Of a stretch of DNA of 20,460 nt, positions 7,038-14,943 are shown piece after piece. The notes below the pieces were generated by a model. That model had not been told where the DNA came from, did no database searches, and worked only from the letters and a program-made list of their open reading frames with translations. Every line of letters starts with the position of its first letter. Position 1 is the first letter of the stretch. This stretch comes from Jatrophihabitans sp. (lineage in GTDB: Bacteria; Actinomycetota; Actinomycetes; Mycobacteriales; Jatrophihabitantaceae). The translations under genes and the position numbers were made by a program. The stretch covers positions 1 to 20,460 of the forward strand of contig JAOPVG010000445.1 of the NCBI GenBank assembly GCA_025966255.1. The letters run 5' to 3'.

Positions 7038-7850
7038 ATGACGATCCGGGATCACCGCACAGACGCCGAGCAACGGCCGGCCGCTTCACAAGCGCGCCGC
7101 CGCCCGCGGCTGGAGATCTCGGCGACCCAGTTGATCGCGTCGGCCCTCGCGGCGATCACGGCGACCATCGCCGCCTCCTACCTCGGGGTCAGCGGCACGG
7201 TGATCGGAGCTGCCGTCGCGAGCGTGCTCACCGTGATCGGCAACGCCGTGTACAGCCATTCGCTGCGCAGCACCGGCGAGCGGGTGCGCGAGGTCGTGCC
7301 GGTCGCGGTCCGGTTCGGTCCGCGCGCCGGGAGTCCTACCGGGCCGACGGTCCCGCGGCTCGCCGAATCCGTACCTGCGCGGCCGGCCGCCTCTCCCGCC
7401 TCCCGGCCGCGGCCGACGCGACCCGGCCGACGCAAGCCCAAGCCGGCGCCGCCGTGGCGCCGCCTCGTTCTGGGAGCAGCGGCCGTGTTCGCCACCGTGC
7501 TCGCGGTCGTCACCAGCGTCGAGGTCGTGGCCGGCCGTCCGATCAGCGACCTGCTGCGCGGCGACACCGGCTCCGGCACCACGTTGTTCGGCGCCACCAG
7601 CCCGGCCACCACCACCACCAAGTCCAAGTCCAAGTCCGAGTCCACGCCGGCCACCCCGCCGAGCACATCGACGGTGACGCAGACCGTCACGCCGTCGGTA
7701 GTGGCCACCACGCCCACCGTGACCGAGACCGCGGCACCGGTCACCACGACCACCACGCCGACGCGCACCACGTCCGTCCCGGCCACGCCGAGTAGTACCG
7801 CCGCGACCCCGACCGGCACCGGCACGCCGTCGCCGACCGCCTCACCGTGA
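7038..7850 (+). CDS. Hypothetical membrane protein with Ser/Thr/Pro-rich C-terminal tail
   Basis: Predicted 270-aa protein; I do not recognise a characterised family. Residues 1-28 are polar and basic. Residues about 31-72 are hydrophobic and Ala-rich (ATQLIASALAAITATIAASY, then GTVIGAAVASVLTVIGNAVYS), long enough for a membrane hairpin. Residues 90-140 are a Pro/Arg-rich basic linker. About 142-164 form another membrane segment (LVLGAAAVFATVLAVVTSVEVV). Residues about 176-270 are almost entirely Thr, Ser, Pro, Ala and Val with a TTTTKSKSKSES run. By the positive-inside rule the basic linker would be cytoplasmic and the tail outside, where it could be O-mannosylated or span the wall; that is inference. 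There is no LPxTG motif, so it is not an obvious sortase substrate. ATG 7038 has no clear Shine-Dalgarno sequence. glmS begins 22 nt after its stop, with its own predicted -10 in the gap. Confidence 0.8.
   Translation: MTIRDHRTDAEQRPAASQARRRPRLEISATQLIASALAAITATIAASYLGVSGTVIGAAVASVLTVIGNAVYSHSLRSTGERVREVVPVAVRFGPRAGSPTGPTVPRLAESVPARPAASPASRPRPTRPGRRKPKPAPPWRRLVLGAAAVFATVLAVVTSVEVVAGRPISDLLRGDTGSGTTLFGATSPATTTTKSKSKSESTPATPPSTSTVTQTVTPSVVATTPTVTETAAPVTTTTTPTRTTSVPATPSSTAATPTGTGTPSPTASP
7608..7643 (+). repeat. In-frame short tandem repeats (ACC and AAGTCC) in the Ser/Thr tail
   Basis: Four ACC codons (7608-7619) are followed by three copies of AAGTCC and one GAGTCC (7620-7643), encoding T191-T194 and then KSKSKSES. 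Both units are multiples of 3 nt, so copy-number change would alter tail length without shifting the frame. Confidence 0.8.
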
Positions 7851-7859
7851 CCGCGCAGT

Positions 7860-7865
7860 TAGGCT
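7860..7865 (+). promoter_or_regulatory. Predicted -10 box of a leaderless glmS transcript
   Basis: TAGGCT is followed by 7 nt (gagcgcc) and ATG 7873, with no Shine-Dalgarno sequence. The stretch TAGGCTGAGCG closely resembles TAAGCTGAGCG before tsaB. The short gap leaves no room for a leader riboswitch or ribozyme. Confidence 0.5.
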
Positions 7866-7872
7866 GAGCGCC

Positions 7873-9717
7873 ATGTGTGGCATCGTCGGCTATGTCGGTC
7901 CTAGACGCGCCCTCGACGTCGTCGTCGAGGGCCTACGCCGCCTCGAGTACCGCGGCTACGACTCCTCCGGGGTCGCCGTCATCGGTGCGGACGGATTGCA
8001 GGTTGCCAAGAAGGCCGGGCGGATCGAGAACCTCGACAAGGAACTCGCCACCCGCTCGATCACCGGAAGCACCGCGATGGGGCACACCCGCTGGGCGACC
8101 CACGGCGCGCCCAACGATCGAAACGCCCATCCGCACACCGATGCGAGCGGCCGGGTCGCGGTCATCCACAACGGCATCATCGAGAACTTCGGCGCGCTGC
8201 GGGCCGAACTCGAGCGCGACGGTGTCGAACTGGTCAGCGAGACGGACACCGAGACGGTCGCGCATCTCGTCGCGGCCCAGTTGGAGGCGCAGGGCGGTTC
8301 GCTCGCGGATGCGCTGCGGGCCGTCTGCCGCCGGCTGCAAGGCGCGTTCACGCTGGTGCTGCTCGACGCGCAGGAGCCCGACGTCGTGGTGGCCGCGCGG
8401 CGCAATTCGCCCCTGGTGCTCGGCGTAGGCGACGGCGAGACATTCCTCGGCAGTGACGTGGCGGCCTTCATCGAGTTCACCCGGGAGGCGGTCGAGCTCG
8501 GGCAGAACCAGATCGTCGAGATCCGGCGCGACGGCTACGTCATCACCGACTTCGACGGCAAGCCGGCCGAGGGCACGCCGTTCCACATCGATTGGGATCT
8601 CACCGCCGCCGAGAAGGGCGGCTACGAGTACTTCATGCTCAAGGAGATCCAGGAGCAGCCCGCGGCGGTGCGCGACACGTTGCTCGGTCACCTGGTCAGC
8701 GGGCAGATCGTGCTCGACGAGCAGCGCTTCGACCAGCAGGAGCTGCGCGACATCGACAAGGTCTTCATCGTGGCCTGCGGCACCGCGTATCACGCCGGGA
8801 TGATCGGCAAGCAGGCGATCGAGCACTGGACGCGGGTGCCCGTCGAGGTCGAGATGGCCTCCGAGTTCCGCTACCGCGACCCCGTGCTCGACCGGCAGAC
8901 GCTCGTCGTCGCGATCAGCCAGTCCGGCGAGACCGCCGACACCCTCGAGGCCGTGCGGCACGCCCGCGACCAGCGCGCCAAGGTGCTGGCCATCTGCAAC
9001 ACCAACGGCGCGCAGATCCCGCGCGAGTCCGACGCCGTGATCTACACCCACGCCGGCCCGGAGATCGGGGTCGCGGCGACGAAGACGTTCCTGGCGCAGG
9101 TCGCCGCGGTCGAGCTGCTGGGCCTGGCGCTGGCCCAGGCCCGTGGCACGAAGTACGGCGATGAGATCATCCGCGAGTTCGACGACCTGTGCTCCGTGCC
9201 CGATGCCATCGCCGAGGTGCTGACGGTCGTCGAGCCGGTGCGAGCGCTCGCCCGCGAGATCGCTCAGTCGAAGACGATCCTGTTCCTCGGCCGGCACGTC
9301 GGCTACCCCGTGGCGCTCGAGGGAGCGCTGAAGCTCAAGGAACTCGCATACATGCACGCCGAGGGTTTCCCGGCCGGCGAGCTGAAGCACGGGCCGATCG
9401 CACTGATCGAAGAGGGCCTGCCGGTCGTCGTTGTCATGCCCTCGCCCACCGGACGTCCGCTCCTGCACCAGAAGATGCTGTCCAACGTCGCCGAGATCAA
9501 GGCGCGGGGGGCGCGGACGATCGTCATCAGCGAGGCCGACGATTCGGCGGCCCGGAACCTGGCCGCACATTTCATCGCGGTGCCCTCCGTGCCCACGTTG
9601 CTCTCGCCGTTCGTCACAACCGTGCCGTTACAGGTGCTCGCGGCCGAGATCGCCCAGGCCCGCGGCTGCGACGTCGACAAGCCCCGCAACCTCGCCAAGT
9701 CGGTCACCGTCGAGTAG
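7873..9717 (+). CDS. glmS: Glutamine--fructose-6-phosphate aminotransferase (isomerizing)
   Basis: Predicted 614-aa protein, the standard GlmS length. It makes glucosamine-6-phosphate from fructose-6-phosphate and glutamine, the entry step to UDP-GlcNAc. The N-terminal glutamine amidotransferase domain begins MCGIVGYVG, with Cys2 becoming the N-terminal nucleophile after Met removal, and has RWATHGAPNDRNAHPH and HNGIIENF. After a linker, two SIS domains follow: FIVACGTAYHAG and SQSGETADTLEAVR near residue 350, then LGRHVGYPVALEGALKLKEL and the HAEGFPAGELKHGPIALI loop near 500. The C-terminus DKPRNLAKSVTVE is the conserved tail that closes over the active site. The product feeds GlmM, encoded 3.7 kb upstream. 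ATG 7873 is fixed by the nucleophile Cys. Confidence 0.98.
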   Translation: MCGIVGYVGPRRALDVVVEGLRRLEYRGYDSSGVAVIGADGLQVAKKAGRIENLDKELATRSITGSTAMGHTRWATHGAPNDRNAHPHTDASGRVAVIHNGIIENFGALRAELERDGVELVSETDTETVAHLVAAQLEAQGGSLADALRAVCRRLQGAFTLVLLDAQEPDVVVAARRNSPLVLGVGDGETFLGSDVAAFIEFTREAVELGQNQIVEIRRDGYVITDFDGKPAEGTPFHIDWDLTAAEKGGYEYFMLKEIQEQPAAVRDTLLGHLVSGQIVLDEQRFDQQELRDIDKVFIVACGTAYHAGMIGKQAIEHWTRVPVEVEMASEFRYRDPVLDRQTLVVAISQSGETADTLEAVRHARDQRAKVLAICNTNGAQIPRESDAVIYTHAGPEIGVAATKTFLAQVAAVELLGLALAQARGTKYGDEIIREFDDLCSVPDAIAEVLTVVEPVRALAREIAQSKTILFLGRHVGYPVALEGALKLKELAYMHAEGFPAGELKHGPIALIEEGLPVVVVMPSPTGRPLLHQKMLSNVAEIKARGARTIVISEADDSAARNLAAHFIAVPSVPTLLSPFVTTVPLQVLAAEIAQARGCDVDKPRNLAKSVTVE

Positions 9718-9734
9718 GTCAGACCCGGGCTCGG

Positions 9735-9740
9735 TAGTCT
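9735..9740 (+). promoter_or_regulatory. Predicted -10 box upstream of the FNR gene
   Basis: TAGTCT lies 8 nt before GTG 9749, within the 31-nt gap after glmS. No Shine-Dalgarno sequence is present, so a leaderless transcript is possible. No -35 was identified. Confidence 0.45.
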
Positions 9741-9748
9741 GCATAACT

Positions 9749-10777
9749 GTGAGCCAGCCCTCTGCTAAGTCGGTCGACCTGCTAATCGTGGGCGCCGGCC
9801 CGGTGGGCCTGTTCGGCGCCTATTACGCCGGGGTGCGGATGATGTCCACGGCCGTCCTCGATTCACTCGAAGAACCCGGCGGCCAGATCACCGCGATGTA
9901 TCCGGAGAAGGCGATCTTCGACGTCGCCGGATTTCCCGCGATCAAGGGCCGCGAACTCGTCGAGCAGTTGCTCGCGCAGGCCGCTCCGTTCACGCCCCAC
10001 TACATGCTCGGCCACCAGGCCGTTGGCCTCGAGCGCGGCGACGGCGGCTTCGCGGTGACGACCTCTACGGGGCACCGCATCGAGTGCCGCGCCATCGTGA
10101 TCACCGGCGGCATCGGCACGTTCACCCCCCGGCCACTGCCCACCGGCGGTGAGTATCTCGGCCGCGGGCTCGTCCACTTCGTCCCCGACCCGACGGCGTA
10201 CGAGAACCAGGACATCATCGTGGTCGGCGGCGGCGACTCGGCGCTCGACTGGGCGCTCATGCTCGAGCCGATCGGCAAGTCGGTCACCGTGGTGCACCGG
10301 CGCGGTGAGTTCCGCGCGCACCAGCATTCGGTGGAGCTGCTCAAGGCGTCGTCGGTCTCGATGATCACCGACGCCCAGGTGTCGGGTGTTCGCGGCGACC
10401 CCGACGTCACCGAGGTGGACATCACGGTGAAGGGCTCCGACGATCCGACGACACTGCCGTGCGACAAGCTGATCGCCGCGCTCGGCTTCACCGCCAACCT
10501 CGGTCCGCTGATGGAGTGGGGCATCGACATCCAGAAGCGGCAGATCATGGTGGACACGAAGGGCGCCACGACGGTTCCCGGCATCTACGCGGCCGGCGAC
10601 ATCGTCGACTACGACGGCAAGGTCAAGCTGATCGCCACCGGCTTCGGAGAGGTCGCCACCGCCGTCAACAACGCCTTCGCGTACCTGAACCCCGGCAAGT
10701 CGGCCTTCCCCGGTCACCTGTCCGACTACGCACCGGAGCCCGGCGAGCCGGCGCGGGCGGGCTCGCCCACGGCCTGA
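9749..10777 (+). CDS. Ferredoxin-NADP+ reductase, thioredoxin-reductase-like type
   Basis: Predicted 342-aa flavoprotein. The FAD motif GAGPVG is at 15-20 and the NAD(P)H motif [10 protein letters not shown] at 160-169. The HRRGEFRAH segment (183-191) is the basic patch that selects NADPH. The C-terminal [18 protein letters not shown] contains the FAD-contacting Asp. The redox CxxC of thioredoxin reductase is absent, which together with the [21 protein letters not shown] region marks the YumC-like ferredoxin/flavodoxin reductase class. It would transfer electrons between NADPH and a ferredoxin encoded elsewhere. The start is GTG 9749; the frame is open upstream into glmS, but the homologous region begins at [13 protein letters not shown]. 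acpS starts 2 nt after its stop. The gene is not part of the best-known conserved core of this cluster. Confidence 0.92.
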   Translation: MSQPSAKSVDLLIVGAGPVGLFGAYYAGVRMMSTAVLDSLEEPGGQITAMYPEKAIFDVAGFPAIKGRELVEQLLAQAAPFTPHYMLGHQAVGLERGDGGFAVTTSTGHRIECRAIVITGGIGTFTPRPLPTGGEYLGRGLVHFVPDPTAYENQDIIVVGGGDSALDWALMLEPIGKSVTVVHRRGEFRAHQHSVELLKASSVSMITDAQVSGVRGDPDVTEVDITVKGSDDPTTLPCDKLIAALGFTANLGPLMEWGIDIQKRQIMVDTKGATTVPGIYAAGDIVDYDGKVKLIATGFGEVATAVNNAFAYLNPGKSAFPGHLSDYAPEPGEPARAGSPTA

Positions 10778-10779
10778 GG

Positions 10780-11151
10780 GTGAGCATCGTCGGGATCGGC
10801 ATCGACGTCGTGCCGGTGGCACGTTTCGCTGAGGCGCTGGCCCGGACCCCCTCCCTGGCCGACCGGCTCTTCACCGCGGGCGAACGGGTGTCCGCATCCG
10901 GCGAGGCGCGCTCGGCCGAGTCGCTCGCCGCTCGCTTCGCGGCGAAGGAGGCGCTGGCGAAGGCGCTCGGTGCCGGCGGCGGAATGCTCTGGACCGACGC
11001 GGAAGTGCTGGTCGACGACGTGGGCCGTCCGTCGCTGTTGGTGCGCGGCACGGTTGCGGCTCGGGCCGATTCGCTCGGGGTCGCGCACTGGCACGTGTCG
11101 CTGTCGCACGACGGCGGGATCGCGGCGGCGACGGTGATCGCCGAGTCCTAG
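10780..11151 (+). CDS. acpS: Holo-[acyl-carrier-protein] synthase
   Basis: Predicted 123-aa protein of normal AcpS size, transferring 4'-phosphopantetheine from CoA to the acyl carrier protein. The Mg-binding Asp is D9 in [12 protein letters not shown] and the catalytic helix is [18 protein letters not shown] with E57. The C-terminus [18 protein letters not shown] is the conserved closing strand. GTG 10780 is 2 nt after the FNR stop, giving close coupling; the conserved IVGIGIDVV directly after it supports this start. nnrD follows 29 nt downstream, an adjacency common in bacteria. Confidence 0.95.
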   Translation: MSIVGIGIDVVPVARFAEALARTPSLADRLFTAGERVSASGEARSAESLAARFAAKEALAKALGAGGGMLWTDAEVLVDDVGRPSLLVRGTVAARADSLGVAHWHVSLSHDGGIAAATVIAES

Positions 11152-11180
11152 GTCATGGGTTGACGAGAGGGAGCGGCGCG

Positions 11181-12605
11181 ATGCGCGGTGTGTACACCGT
11201 CGAGCAGATCCGGGCGGCCGAGGAAGCCCTGATGGCCGGGCGGCCGGCGGGCGCCCTGATGGCCCGCGCGGCGCACGGTTTGTCGGTGGAGTGCGCGGCC
11301 CTGCTCGGTCGGGTCTACGGGGCGCACGTGGTACTCCTGGTCGGCGCCGGCAACAACGGCGGCGACGCGCTCTACGCCGGGGCCTACCTGGCCCGGCGCG
11401 GCGCCCGCGTGACTGCGCTGCTGCTCGATCCGGACCGTGCGCACGCCGGCGGTCGGACCGTCCTCGAACAGGCCGGCGGCCGCGTGGCCGAGCCCGATCC
11501 CGCGCTGGTCGCCGGTGCCGATCTGGTGCTGGACGGCATCGTGGGAATCGGCGGACACGGCGGTCTGCGCGATGCCGCCGTGGGGCTGGCCGCGGCCGCC
11601 CGCGACACGCTCACGGTCGCCGTCGACATCCCGTCCGGAGTGGACGCGGACACCGGCGAGGCGGGCGAGGCCACCGTATATGCCGACGTCACGGTCACGT
11701 TCGGGGCGCTGAAACCCGGGCTCGTCGTGGGCGACGGAGCCGAGCGGGCCGGCGAGGTACGTCTCGTCGACATCGGCCTCGACACCACGCTGCCGGTTGC
11801 GAGCACGCACGTCCTGGAGGCCGCCGATGTGGCCGCCCTGCTACCCACGCCCGGCGGCGCGGACGACAAGTACACCCGCGGGGTGATCGGCCTCGTTGCC
11901 GGCTCGGCCGAGTATCCGGGCGCGGGCGTCCTCGCCACCGGCGCTGCGATCAACGGCGGAGCGGGCATGGTGCGTTACGCCGGTACCGCGGCCGAGGCGA
12001 TCCGGGCCCGCTACCCCGAGGTCGTCGTCCACGAAGGAGCGATGCCGAGCGAGCTGCGGGTGCAGGCCTGGGTGCTCGGACCGGGCATCGGCACCGACGA
12101 TGCCGCTCGAGCCCTGCTCGCCGACGTGCTGAGCACGGACGTGCCGGTGATCATCGACGCCGACGGGATCACCCTGGTGGGCGACTCGCCGGAACTCGTG
12201 CGCCGCCGCTCGGCGCCGACTGTGCTCACGCCCCATGACCGCGAGTTCGCGCGCATCGCCGAAGGACCGTCCGCCGACCGCGTCGCGTCGGCCCGCTCGG
12301 CCGCGCAGGATCTCGGCGCGACGGTACTGCTCAAGGGCAACGCCACCGTCGTGGCCGCACCTGACGGCACCGCGTACATCAACCCGACGGGCACGCCGTG
12401 GCTGGCCACCGCAGGCAGCGGCGACGTCCTGAGCGGGTTGGTCGGATCTCTACTGGCGTCAGGTCTGGACGCCCCGCTGGCGGCCGCAACCGGCGCGTAC
12501 GTGCACGGCGTGGCCGGCCAGCTCGCCGCTGCCGACGGTCCGCCCTCCTCGGTGGACGTCCTGCACGCAGTGCGCACCGCCCTCCGGACGATCTCCGCCG
12601 GCTGA
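11181..12605 (+). CDS. nnrD: Bifunctional NAD(P)HX epimerase / ADP-dependent NAD(P)HX dehydratase
   Basis: Predicted 474-aa fusion that repairs hydrated NAD(P)H. The N-terminal YjeF_N (NnrE) epimerase half, about residues 1-205, shows VGAGNNGGDALYAG, DGIVGIGGHGG and IPSGVDADTGE. The C-terminal ribokinase-like dehydratase half (NnrD), about 225-474, shows LGPGIGTDD, IIDADGITLV, LTPHDREFARI, LLKGNATVV and the ATAGSGDVLSGLVG nucleotide/catalytic motif. ATG 11181 is chosen over the in-frame TTG at 11160 because AGAGGGAG sits 7 nt upstream and the conserved YTVEQIRAAE begins immediately after. It follows acpS closely and precedes alr, as in other Actinomycetota. Cytoplasmic; no oddities seen. Confidence 0.95.
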   Translation: MRGVYTVEQIRAAEEALMAGRPAGALMARAAHGLSVECAALLGRVYGAHVVLLVGAGNNGGDALYAGAYLARRGARVTALLLDPDRAHAGGRTVLEQAGGRVAEPDPALVAGADLVLDGIVGIGGHGGLRDAAVGLAAAARDTLTVAVDIPSGVDADTGEAGEATVYADVTVTFGALKPGLVVGDGAERAGEVRLVDIGLDTTLPVASTHVLEAADVAALLPTPGGADDKYTRGVIGLVAGSAEYPGAGVLATGAAINGGAGMVRYAGTAAEAIRARYPEVVVHEGAMPSELRVQAWVLGPGIGTDDAARALLADVLSTDVPVIIDADGITLVGDSPELVRRRSAPTVLTPHDREFARIAEGPSADRVASARSAAQDLGATVLLKGNATVVAAPDGTAYINPTGTPWLATAGSGDVLSGLVGSLLASGLDAPLAAATGAYVHGVAGQLAAADGPPSSVDVLHAVRTALRTISAG

Positions 12606-12671
12606 CCGTCGAGGTCGCCCACAGGCGGTCACGCGCCGGCTTCGCGATGGCCAGACTCATCGCGGTGCTAC

Positions 12672-12703
12672 GTCGGAGCTGACGGTGACTCCTGCGCTCC
12701 GGC
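12672..12703 (+). terminator. Weak inverted repeat between nnrD and alr
   Basis: GTCGGAGC at 12672-12679 can pair with GCTCCGGC at 12696-12703 (one G-T wobble) around a 16-nt loop. No T-run follows. It lies in the 143-nt nnrD-alr gap, which otherwise holds only the alr promoter candidate. It may be a leaky terminator for nnrD or chance in GC-rich DNA. Confidence 0.25.
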
Positions 12704-12736
12704 TCGGCCACGGGTAACCATGCCCAGCCGGTTTGG

Positions 12737-12742
12737 GAGACT
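12737..12742 (+). promoter_or_regulatory. Possible -10 box of a leaderless alr transcript
   Basis: GAGACT keeps the A and T of the TAnnnT pattern and lies 6 nt before GTG 12749. No Shine-Dalgarno sequence is present. The match is weaker than those before glmS or tsaB because the first T is replaced. Confidence 0.3.
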
Positions 12743-12748
12743 GACCGG

Positions 12749-13867
12749 GTGCTGAGAACCGAGGCCGTCATCGATCTGTCCGCAATCCGGGACAACGTTG
12801 CGTCGATGGCCGCCGGCACGGCGGCCGAGGTGATGGCCGTGGTGAAGGCCGACGGCTACGGGCACGGGCTGGTCCCGGCCGCCCGCGCGGCGCTGGCCGG
12901 CGGGGCCACCTGGCTCGGGACGGCGATCGTCCATGAGGCGCTCGCCCTCCGCGCCGCCGGCATCACGGCGCCCCTGCTGTCCTGGCTGTGGACGCCGGGG
13001 GAGGCCGAGATGGTCCGGCGGGCCATCGCCGCCGATATCGACGTCTCGGTCAGCAGCCAGTGGCAGCTCGACGCCGTGACGGCGGGTGTCCGGGAGAGCG
13101 GGTACACCGCACGCGTCCATCTCAAGATCGACACCGGGTTGTCGCGCAACGGTTGCTACGTCGACGACTGGCCCGAGCTCGTCGCGGCAACGGCCAAGGC
13201 CCAGGCGGCCGGTGAGGTGATAGTCGTCGGCGTGTGGAGCCACTTCGCCTACGCCGACGAGCCCGGCCACCCGACCATTGGCAAGCAGATCGCCGCCTTC
13301 CGCGCCGCGCTCGATGTCGCGGCCCGCGCCGGCGTCGAGCCGCAGCTGCGCCACCTGGCCAACTCGGCCGCCACGCTGACGCGGCCCGACGCGCACTTCG
13401 ACCTCGTCCGACCGGGCATCGCGGTGTACGGGCTCGCGCCGGTTGCCGGCGACTTCGGCCTCACGCCGGCGATGACGCTGCGCGCCGCGGCCGCGCTTGT
13501 GAAGCGGGTGCGCGCCGGCGAAGGCGTCTCGTACGGGCACGAGTACACGACCGCGCGGGACACCACGCTCGTGCTCGTCCCGCTGGGGTATGCCGACGGC
13601 GTGCCCCGGGCGGCGAGCAACGTCGGGCCGGTCTGGGTCAACGGTTCGCGTTTCACCGTCAGCGGCCGGGTCTGCATGGACCAGATCGTGGTGGACGTCG
13701 GTGACCTGTCCGTGTCGGCCGGTGACGAGGTGGTGCTGTTCGGGCCCGGTAGTCGCGGCGAACCGACCGCGCAGGACTGGGCCGACGCCGTCGGCACGAT
13801 CCACTACGAGATCGTGACGCGGGTCGGGCCGCGGGTGCAGCGCACGTACGTCGGCGGCACACCATGA
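12749..13867 (+). CDS. alr: Alanine racemase
   Basis: Predicted 372-aa PLP enzyme that makes D-alanine for peptidoglycan. The PLP lysine is K33 in AVVKADGYGHG. The fold-type III barrel follows, with KIDTGLSRNGC, WSHFAYADEP, LANSAATL and the HFDLVRPGIAVYGLAP strand. The second catalytic base is Y262 in GVSYGHEYT, and the C-terminal domain has SGRVCMDQIVVDVGD. Length and motifs are typical. The GTG start 12749 is preceded by the nnrD-alr gap and lacks a Shine-Dalgarno sequence. The stop overlaps the ATG of the next gene as ATGA, so alr and the hydrolase are translationally coupled. Confidence 0.97.
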   Translation: MLRTEAVIDLSAIRDNVASMAAGTAAEVMAVVKADGYGHGLVPAARAALAGGATWLGTAIVHEALALRAAGITAPLLSWLWTPGEAEMVRRAIAADIDVSVSSQWQLDAVTAGVRESGYTARVHLKIDTGLSRNGCYVDDWPELVAATAKAQAAGEVIVVGVWSHFAYADEPGHPTIGKQIAAFRAALDVAARAGVEPQLRHLANSAATLTRPDAHFDLVRPGIAVYGLAPVAGDFGLTPAMTLRAAAALVKRVRAGEGVSYGHEYTTARDTTLVLVPLGYADGVPRAASNVGPVWVNGSRFTVSGRVCMDQIVVDVGDLSVSAGDEVVLFGPGSRGEPTAQDWADAVGTIHYEIVTRVGPRVQRTYVGGTP

Positions 13868-14943
13868 GCGCCAAACGCAACGGCCTGATCGGGGGCGCCC
13901 TCGGCGTGCTCGCTGCCGGGGCGGGGGCGGTGCTCGTCGCCGACCGCCGCATCGGTCAGAAGCGGCGCAGTGGCCAGGACGCGCAGGACGCGTTCGCGCC
14001 GCTGCCCGCTGACCGCTCGGGGTTCGTCCAGGCGTCCGACGGTGTTTCGCTGTACTACGAGCAGGTCGGGCCGCTGGATGCGCCGCTCACCGTCGTGTTC
14101 GCGCACGGGTTCTGCCTGACTCACGAGACCTTCGTCGGCCAGGAACGGGCCCTGATCGAGCGCTTCGGTCCGCGGGTCCGGCTCATCGCCTACGACCAGC
14201 GCAGCCATGGCCGCTCCGACCGCAGCGACCGCGAGCACGCCACGATCGACCAGCTCGGCGCCGACCTGCACGCGGTTCTCGAAGCTGTGGCGCCCGACGG
14301 CCCGCTCGTGCTCGTCGGCCACTCCATGGGCGGCATGACGATCATGGCGCTGGCCGACGCCCACCCGGAGCTGTTCGGGTCGGACGGGCGGGTGGCCGGC
14401 GTGCTGCTCGCCGACACCTCCACCGGCAAGATGGCCGCCGTCACGCTGGGCTTTCCGGCCGCGTTGGCCAAGCTGCGCGGGCCGCTGTTCCCCCTGCTGC
14501 TGGGCGGTGCGCGCCGGGGCAGCGGGGTCGTCGAGCGCGGTCGCGCCCGGATGACCGACGTCGCGTGGGTCTTCGTGAAGCGGCTGTCCTTCGGTCCGGA
14601 CGTCGACCCCGGCCTGGTCGAGTTCGTCACCGCCACGATCGGCCGGACGTCGGTGGACGTGGTCGCCGACTTCTACCCGGCCCTGATGAACCACGACAAG
14701 CTGGCCGCGCTCGACCGCCTCATCGACTCGCCGGTCGTGATCGTCTGCGGCGAGGACGACGTCGTCACCCCGCCCGAACACAGTGCAGCGATCGCGGCCG
14801 CCCTGCCGCACGCCCTCCTGGTCACGGTGCCGCGGGCCGGACACATGGCGATGATGGAGTATCCGGCGGCGGTGGACGAACCGCTCGCCGACCTGGTGGA
14901 CGCGGCGCTGCCGCGCGAGCGCCGGACGAGGAGCAGCGCATGA
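13864..14943 (+). CDS. Alpha/beta hydrolase with N-terminal membrane anchor
   Basis: Predicted 359-aa protein. Residues 7-26 are a Gly/Ala-rich hydrophobic segment after a short basic start (SAKRN), so an uncleaved membrane anchor or signal sequence is likely, and the charged RRIGQKRR after it may favour the enzyme remaining inside. The hydrolase fold follows with oxyanion strand VVFAHGFCLTHE. The nucleophile is S154 in GHSMGG, the acid is D298 or D299 in CGEDDVVTPPEHS, and the base is H327 in RAGHMAMME: a complete triad. Substrate unknown (esterase/lipase-like). It is joined to alr by ATGA and to tsaE by ATGA. A hydrolase in this position is familiar from Streptomyces-type gene orders, which suggests a conserved but unassigned role. 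Confidence 0.9.
   Translation: MSAKRNGLIGGALGVLAAGAGAVLVADRRIGQKRRSGQDAQDAFAPLPADRSGFVQASDGVSLYYEQVGPLDAPLTVVFAHGFCLTHETFVGQERALIERFGPRVRLIAYDQRSHGRSDRSDREHATIDQLGADLHAVLEAVAPDGPLVLVGHSMGGMTIMALADAHPELFGSDGRVAGVLLADTSTGKMAAVTLGFPAALAKLRGPLFPLLLGGARRGSGVVERGRARMTDVAWVFVKRLSFGPDVDPGLVEFVTATIGRTSVDVVADFYPALMNHDKLAALDRLIDSPVVIVCGEDDVVTPPEHSAAIAAALPHALLVTVPRAGHMAMMEYPAAVDEPLADLVDAALPRERRTRSSA

Noticed and set aside
7608..7643. The ACC/AAGTCC repeats as a CRISPR or regulatory repeat array
   Set aside because: They are short, in frame, without spacers, and encode the Thr/Lys/Ser run of a low-complexity tail.
7851..7872. A glmS ribozyme or other leader riboswitch before glmS
   Set aside because: Only 22 nt separate the upstream stop from ATG, and they contain a -10-like box; there is no space for the ribozyme, which is known mainly from Firmicutes.
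7933..9570. A 545-codon minus-strand frame opposite glmS
   Set aside because: Low-complexity Leu/Asp/Arg/His composition typical of antisense frames in high-GC genes; glmS on the other strand is unambiguous.
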